NCBI GenBank assembly: GCA_963621145.1
Contig: CAVFDI010000019.1
Span: 1-26,620 of the forward strand
DNA: 26,620 nucleotides
Direction: 5' to 3'
DNA from: W0P28-013 sp963621145
GTDB lineage: Bacteria > Bacteroidota > Bacteroidia > Bacteroidales > Paludibacteraceae
The translations under genes and the position numbers were made by a program. This document shows, piece by piece, positions 22,289 through 26,620 of this stretch (its first letter is position 1; each line of letters begins with the position of its first letter). A model generated the notes under the pieces. The model was not told the origin of the DNA. It saw nothing but the letters and a program-made list of their open reading frames with translations, and made no database searches.

Positions 22289-22720
22289 TTACACATTTTG
22301 AGATGGGTCATAATCGCGTCTTACGACGAACTTAGTTTTGATCGGCAGCTTTTGAGCAGCGAGGCGGAGAGCCTCTTTTGCTACTTCGAAAGGTACGCCG
22401 TCAACTTCGATAAGCATGCGTCCTGGGGTTACTGGTGCAACGAAACCTTCTGGGTTACCTTTACCTTTACCCATACGCACGTCGGCAGGCTTGCGGGTGA
22501 ATGGTTTGTCGGGGAAAATGCGAATCCAGATTTGACCTTGACGCTGCATGTAACGTGTTACTGCTACACGAGCGGCTTCGATCTGTTGACCTGTGATCCA
22601 GATTGTGCCCAGCGACTTGATGCCAAACGAGCCGAAAGCCAATTGGTTGCCGCGAGAGGCCACCCCTTGTGGGTGTCCATCTTGCTGCCTTCTGTATTTA
22701 GTCTTTTTAGGTTGTAACAT
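22289..22720 (-). CDS. rplP: 50S ribosomal protein L16
   Basis: The 143-residue protein begins MLQPKKTKYRRQQDGHPQGV and contains FGSFGIKSLGTIWITGQQIE, FPDKPFTRKPADVRMGKGKG and a C-terminal KLPIKTKFVVRRDY. The RMGKGKG loop approaches the peptidyl-transferase centre and tRNA. It lies between rpsC (29 nt) and rpmC (5 nt). Confidence 0.98.
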   Translation of the reverse strand: MLQPKKTKYRRQQDGHPQGVASRGNQLAFGSFGIKSLGTIWITGQQIEAARVAVTRYMQRQGQIWIRIFPDKPFTRKPADVRMGKGKGNPEGFVAPVTPGRMLIEVDGVPFEVAKEALRLAAQKLPIKTKFVVRRDYDPSQNV

Positions 22721-22749
22721 GGCTTGTTTTTTTCAAAAGCGTTCGACAA

Positions 22750-23487
22750 TTATTTTTTTCTCTTTCTGAAGCCTTTACCACCGCCATTACGTTCGCCAGC
22801 GTTGTTGCCGCCGCGATTGTTGTTGGTTTCTTTGGTTGCAAAGTTGGGAGCGAGGTCTCTCTTGCCATACACTTCGCCACGGCAGATCCACACTTTAACA
22901 CCGATTTGTCCTACTTTGGTGAGGGCCGAAGTTTGGCAGTAGTCGATGTCGGCGCGGAAGGTGTGCAGCGGTGTGCGGCCTTCTTTGTACATCTCGGAGC
23001 GAGCGATTTCTGCTCCATTCAGACGACCTGATACCAGCACTTTGATGCCTTCGGCACCCATGCGCATGGCAGAGGCAATGGCTGTTTTGGCGGCTTTACG
23101 ATAGGCAATTTTGCCTTCGATCTGGCGAGCGATGTTGTTGGCCACGATAACAGCGTCCAAGTCGGGGCGTTTAACCTCGAAGATGTTAAGTTGCACCTCT
23201 TTGTCGGTGATTTTCTTCAATTCTTCTTTCAGCTTGTCAACCTCCTGACCGCCTTTGCCGATAATCATACCGGGGCGAGCGGTGCAAACGGTGATTGTAA
23301 CAAGTTTCAGTGTGCGTTCGATTACGATTCTCGAAAGACTGGCTTTTGCAAGACGGGCGTTCAGGTATTTTCTGATTTTGCTGTCCTCGAGCAAGGTGTC
23401 ACCATAGTTTTTGCCACCATACCAGTTCGAATCCCAACCGCGGATGATTCCGAGGCGGTTGCTGATTGGATTAATTTTCTGTCCCAT
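22750..23487 (-). CDS. rpsC: 30S ribosomal protein S3
   Basis: The 245-residue protein begins MGQKINPISNRLGIIRGWDS. It has a KH type-2 domain with the GxxG loop at about residues 73-80 (GMIIGKGG) and the S3 C-terminal domain (GRLNGAEIARSEMYKEGRTP, GQIGVKVWICRGEV). It ends in a Gly/Asn-rich basic tail of about 30 residues, longer than in E. coli and typical of Bacteroidota. It lines the mRNA entry tunnel of the 30S subunit. Confidence 0.98.
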   Translation of the reverse strand: MGQKINPISNRLGIIRGWDSNWYGGKNYGDTLLEDSKIRKYLNARLAKASLSRIVIERTLKLVTITVCTARPGMIIGKGGQEVDKLKEELKKITDKEVQLNIFEVKRPDLDAVIVANNIARQIEGKIAYRKAAKTAIASAMRMGAEGIKVLVSGRLNGAEIARSEMYKEGRTPLHTFRADIDYCQTSALTKVGQIGVKVWICRGEVYGKRDLAPNFATKETNNNRGGNNAGERNGGGKGFRKRKK

Positions 23488-23492
23488 CTGGC

Positions 23493-23903
23493 TTAATCTT
23501 TATTATCGTTATTAATTTTCGTATCAACAAACACTGTGATGTGGTTCGAGCGTTTGCGTACGCGGTAGCCGCGTCCTTGAGGAGCGGTGCGCAGGCGTTT
23601 GAGCATGCGAGCCGAGTCAACATAAACGGCGCTTACATACAGGTTGCCATTTTCGGCCTTCTGTTCGGTTTTTTGTTCCCAGTTGGCGATGGCCGATTTC
23701 AGTGCTTGTTCCATTTTCACGGAAGCATCTTTGGTCGAGAAGCGCAGCATGCCAAGGGCTTTGTTCACTTCTACACCACGAATCATGTCGGCAACGAGGC
23801 GCATTTTGCGCGGCGAGGTCGGCACGTCGTTCAGTTTAGCGAAGTAAACCATGCGCCGGGCTTCTTTCCTTTTTTCGGCAGATATTCTTTTTCTTTTGCC
23901 CAT
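23493..23903 (-). CDS. rplV: 50S ribosomal protein L22
   Basis: The 136-residue protein has an N-terminal basic extension (MGKRKRISAEKRKEARRM) typical of Bacteroidota. The L22 core follows: NDVPTSPRKMRLVADMIRGV, ALKSAIANWEQ and the tunnel-lining hairpin (LRTAPQGRGYRVRKRSNHIT). The hairpin forms part of the macrolide-sensitive constriction of the exit tunnel. It lies between rpsS and rpsC. Confidence 0.98.
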   Translation of the reverse strand: MGKRKRISAEKRKEARRMVYFAKLNDVPTSPRKMRLVADMIRGVEVNKALGMLRFSTKDASVKMEQALKSAIANWEQKTEQKAENGNLYVSAVYVDSARMLKRLRTAPQGRGYRVRKRSNHITVFVDTKINNDNKD

Positions 23904-23947
23904 ATTTGTTTTTACTTTTTTATTTTACAAAACTAATGTGCAACGGT

Positions 23948-24214
23948 TTACTTTCTATTTCCTGCGTGTCCGCGGAAGATGCGGGTCGGGGCGAATTCGC
24001 CAAGTTTGTGGCCGACCATATTTTCCGTAATATAAACAGGGATGAATTTGTTGCCGTTGTGAACTGCAATTGTGTGACCTACGAAATCAGGCGAAATCAT
24101 CGAGGCGCGTGCCCATGTTTTGATCACGGATTTTTTGCCGCTTTCATTCATATCAAGCACTTTTTTCTCGAGTTTCAGGTTGATATATGGTCCTTTTTTC
24201 AATGAACGACTCAT
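23948..24214 (-). CDS. rpsS: 30S ribosomal protein S19
   Basis: The 88-residue protein begins MSRSLKKGPYINLKLEKKVL and has the signatures IKTWARASMISPDFVGHTIA and GHKLGEFAPTRIFRGHAG. It pairs with S13 in the 30S head. An AAGGAG motif 8 nt before the ATG is a good Shine-Dalgarno site, unlike most genes here. Confidence 0.98.
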   Translation of the reverse strand: MSRSLKKGPYINLKLEKKVLDMNESGKKSVIKTWARASMISPDFVGHTIAVHNGNKFIPVYITENMVGHKLGEFAPTRIFRGHAGNRK

Positions 24215-24229
24215 AAATTACTCTCCTTT

Positions 24230-25054
24230 TTATTTGTGTTTCCTTTCAATAATGTACTGATTCGAGAGCTTCTTGGGTGCGCGTGTCTTCTTGCCTTTAG
24301 CCAGCAAGCCTTTGCGCGAGCGTGGATGTCCGCCCGAAGCGCGTCCTTCGCCACCACCCATTGGGTGATCGACAGGGTTCATAGCTACGCCACGGTTGCG
24401 TGGGCGACGGCCGAGCCAGCGGCTGCGACCTGCTTTACCCGATTTCTCGAGGGCGTGATCGGCATTGCCTACGCTGCCAACGGTTGCTTTGCATGCGGCA
24501 AGCACTTTGCGAATTTCACCCGAGGGCAGTTTGATGATGACGTACTTGCCTTCGCGCGATGTGATTTGCGCAAATGTTCCAGCGGAACGAACAAGTGCTG
24601 CACCCTGTCCTGGACGCAACTCGATGTTGTGTACAATAGTACCCAGAGGAATATTTTCCATGGGGAGCGCGTTGCCAACTTCGGGAGCGGCTTCGGCGCC
24701 AGAGAGCAATTTCTGACCTACTTGCAGTCCATTCGGTGCAAGAATGTACGCTTTTTCACCGTCGGCATAGTAGAGCAGCGCAATGCGAGCCGAACGATTC
24801 GGATCGTATTCGATGCTTTTTACCGTTGCCGGCACGCCGTCTTTGCTACGGCAGAAATCAATTACTCTATACTTTCTCTTGTGGCCGCCACCAATGTAGC
24901 GCATGGTCATTTTACCGGTGTTGTTACGACCGCCAGTTTTGCCATGACCAAAAACAAGAGACTTCTCTGGTGCGCTGGCGGTAATTGTGTCGAACGCACC
25001 AATAACTTTGTGTCTTTGCCCCGGTGTAGTGGGCTTTAATTTACGTACAGCCAT
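24230..25054 (-). CDS. rplB: 50S ribosomal protein L2
   Basis: The 274-residue protein shows the L2 RNA-binding OB fold, the SH3-like domain (about 125-200) and the hallmark NPVDHPMGGGEG loop at 226-237. His230 is the conserved residue near the peptidyl-transferase centre. It is needed for subunit joining. It lies 9 nt after rplW and 15 nt before rpsS. Confidence 0.99.
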   Translation of the reverse strand: MAVRKLKPTTPGQRHKVIGAFDTITASAPEKSLVFGHGKTGGRNNTGKMTMRYIGGGHKRKYRVIDFCRSKDGVPATVKSIEYDPNRSARIALLYYADGEKAYILAPNGLQVGQKLLSGAEAAPEVGNALPMENIPLGTIVHNIELRPGQGAALVRSAGTFAQITSREGKYVIIKLPSGEIRKVLAACKATVGSVGNADHALEKSGKAGRSRWLGRRPRNRGVAMNPVDHPMGGGEGRASGGHPRSRKGLLAKGKKTRAPKKLSNQYIIERKHK

Positions 25055-25063
25055 TTCTGTTTA

Positions 25064-25354
25064 TTAAATGTTGCTATAAAAATCGATTGAATCTCCTTCT
25101 TTCAGCGTTACGATGGCCTTTTTGTAGATGGCCGTGTGACCATTCACTACGCCACTTTTGGTGTAGCGGCTTTTCGCTTTGCCGTGCACGTTGGAGGTGT
25201 TTACGTCCACCACGGTAACGTTATACAGGGATTCTACCTCGGCTTTGATTTCCAATTTGTTAGCCTCGGGAACAACACGAAAACCGACGCGATTGAATTT
25301 CTCGCCGACTTTGGTCATCTTCTCTGTAACGATTGGTTTGATGATTACTGACAT
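25064..25354 (-). CDS. rplW: 50S ribosomal protein L23
   Basis: The 96-residue protein begins MSVIIKPIVTEKMTKVGEKF and follows the L23 pattern (NKLEIKAEVESLYNVTVVDV, SRYTKSG). It surrounds the exit tunnel and is the docking site for trigger factor. A textbook AAGGAGG lies 9 nt before the ATG, the strongest Shine-Dalgarno motif in the window. Confidence 0.98.
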   Translation of the reverse strand: MSVIIKPIVTEKMTKVGEKFNRVGFRVVPEANKLEIKAEVESLYNVTVVDVNTSNVHGKAKSRYTKSGVVNGHTAIYKKAIVTLKEGDSIDFYSNI

Positions 25355-25368
25355 ACGAATTTTCCTCC

Positions 25369-25998
25369 TTATGCATTAAAATGTTGCTCAATTCCTGCAA
25401 TGGTTGCCTCTGGAAGCACCACAACAGCATTGTCCAGAATTTCGTAAGTATTTAATTCTGAGACAGTTATAACTTTCGCATTCTGAAGGTTACGAGCCGA
25501 CAAATATACAAATTTATTTGCTTCTGGCAAAATTACAAGCGATTTTTTGTCGTTAATCTTCAGATTTTTTGTCATAGCCACAAAATCTTTGGTTTTTGGT
25601 GCCTCGAAATTGATGGCATCAACAACGATGATTTGACCTTGAGCGGCTTTGTACGACAGTGCCGAACGGCGTGCGAGTTGTTTCAGTTTTTTGTTCAGTT
25701 TGAAACTATAGTCGCGCGGAACGGGACCAAACACGCGAGCACCGCCCACCAATACTGGCGAGTTGATGTCGCCACGACGAGCGCCGCCGCCGCCTTTTTG
25801 GCGACCGAGTTTGCGGGTAGAGCCCGACAGTTCGCTGCGTTGTTTCGATTTGTGAGTGCCTTGACGGCGGTTAGCCAAATACTGCTTTACGTCGAGGTAG
25901 ATGGCGTGGTCGTTAGGCTCAATGCCGAAAATTTCGTCTTTCAGTTCGACTTTTTTTCCGGTGTCTTCTCCTTTGATGTTATATACGCTCAGTTCCAT
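25369..25998 (-). CDS. rplD: 50S ribosomal protein L4
   Basis: The 209-residue protein has the extended tunnel loop (GSTRKLGRQKGGGGARRGDI, GGARVFGPVPRDYSFKLNKK) and the C-terminal helical domain (EILDNAVVVLPEATIAGIEQ). With L22 it forms the exit-tunnel constriction. Its start overlaps the rplC stop by one base (TAATG), which suggests translational coupling. In E. coli L4 represses the S10 operon; its leader would lie outside this window. Confidence 0.98.
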   Translation of the reverse strand: MELSVYNIKGEDTGKKVELKDEIFGIEPNDHAIYLDVKQYLANRRQGTHKSKQRSELSGSTRKLGRQKGGGGARRGDINSPVLVGGARVFGPVPRDYSFKLNKKLKQLARRSALSYKAAQGQIIVVDAINFEAPKTKDFVAMTKNLKINDKKSLVILPEANKFVYLSARNLQNAKVITVSELNTYEILDNAVVVLPEATIAGIEQHFNA

Positions 25999-26618
25999 TA
26001 TTTTTCGATTAAAATGATTGAACCTTTAACGCCCGGCACCGATCCTTTGATGACCAACAGATTGTGTTCTGGCATTACTTTGATAACTTGAAGGTTTTGA
26101 ACCGTTACACGGTCGCCACCCATGCGGCCTGCCATGCGCATGCCTTTGAATACTTTCGAGGGATACGACGATGCACCCAGCGAACCTGGAGCACGCAGAC
26201 GGTCGTCTTGGCCGTGTGTCGATTGTCCCACACCTCCGAATCCGTGGCGTTTTACTACGCCTTGGAAACCTTTACCTTTCGACGTTCCAACGGCATCAAT
26301 CCAGTCGCCTTCTTCGAAGACTTTGTCGACGGTGATGACGTCGCCCAATTTGTAGGCTTCGCCGAAATTCTTGAACTCAACCAAGTGTCCTTTTGGGGTT
26401 GTACCAGCCACTTTGCAGTGACCAACCTCGGCTTTGGTGGCGTGTTTTTCTTTCACATCGCCATAGCCAAGTTGCAGGGCTTCGTAGCCGTCGCGTTCAA
26501 CGGTTTTCACCTGCGTAACCACACATGGACCAACTTCGATAACAGTGCATGGAATATTTTTTCCCTCGGCACTGAAAACGGATGTCATTCCGATTTTTTT
26601 TCCAATTAATCCTGGCAT
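25998..26618 (-). CDS. rplC: 50S ribosomal protein L3
   Basis: The 206-residue protein begins MPGLIGKKIGMTSVFSAEGK and has the family block GFGGVGQSTHGQDDRLRAPG followed by GSLGASSYPSKVFKGMRMAG, the loop that reaches the peptidyl-transferase centre. It is complete: its ATG lies two bases inside the window edge. In the usual order rpsJ (S10) would be next upstream, outside the window. Confidence 0.98.
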   Translation of the reverse strand: MPGLIGKKIGMTSVFSAEGKNIPCTVIEVGPCVVTQVKTVERDGYEALQLGYGDVKEKHATKAEVGHCKVAGTTPKGHLVEFKNFGEAYKLGDVITVDKVFEEGDWIDAVGTSKGKGFQGVVKRHGFGGVGQSTHGQDDRLRAPGSLGASSYPSKVFKGMRMAGRMGGDRVTVQNLQVIKVMPEHNLLVIKGSVPGVKGSIILIEK

Positions 26619-26620
26619 TT

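Overview
The window is a chromosomal segment of a Bacteroidota bacterium, most likely of the order Bacteroidales. Four things support this: the gene order and protein style of the S10-spc-alpha ribosomal cluster, promoters of the TTTG-N19/20-TAnnTTTG type, lipoprotein and exported-protein signal peptides typical of the phylum, and type IX secretion (T9SS) C-terminal sorting domains. I cannot name a genus. Every gene I accept lies on the minus strand, so transcription runs from high to low coordinates.

Region 12223-26618 is the ribosomal super-operon: rplC-rplD-rplW-rplB-rpsS-rplV-rpsC-rplP-rpmC-rpsQ-rplN-rplX-rplE-rpsN-rpsH-rplF-rplR-rpsE-rpmD-rplO-secY-map-infA-rpmJ-rpsM-rpsK-rpsD-rpoA-rplQ. 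It includes two genes under 60 codons (rpmD and rpmJ). Its start (rpsJ and earlier genes) lies outside the window. It ends at a strong intrinsic terminator at 12166-12200. Gaps are a few to about 70 bases, so the genes are almost certainly co-transcribed. The products are large- and small-subunit ribosomal proteins, initiation factor 1, the RNA polymerase alpha subunit, the SecY translocon channel and methionine aminopeptidase.

Region 5408-12067 holds four exported proteins with the FISUMP-like domain style (Fibrobacter succinogenes major paralogous domain). One (11041-11967) has its own promoter. The other three (9849-10709, 6469-9804, 5463-6395) look like one operon, running from a promoter at 10944-10974 through a leader of about 230 nt to a terminator at 5408-5442. 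Two of the three end in a T9SS sorting domain. The 1111-residue protein also carries eight InlB-B-like repeats.

Region 1-5212 holds a small unknown lipoprotein, a CaCA-family Na+/Ca2+ antiporter, a Na+/phosphate cotransporter with a PhoU-like tail, a lipoprotein gene broken by one in-frame TAA, and the 5' part of a further lipoprotein that runs off the window.

No tRNA, rRNA, CRISPR array, insertion sequence or integrase was seen. The most interesting observations are the in-frame stop just after a lipoprotein signal peptide, the structured leader of the T9SS/FISUMP operon, several unrelated short-period repeat arrays in intergenic gaps, and clear Shine-Dalgarno motifs in front of only a few ribosomal genes. 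I found no clearly new defence or mobile system.
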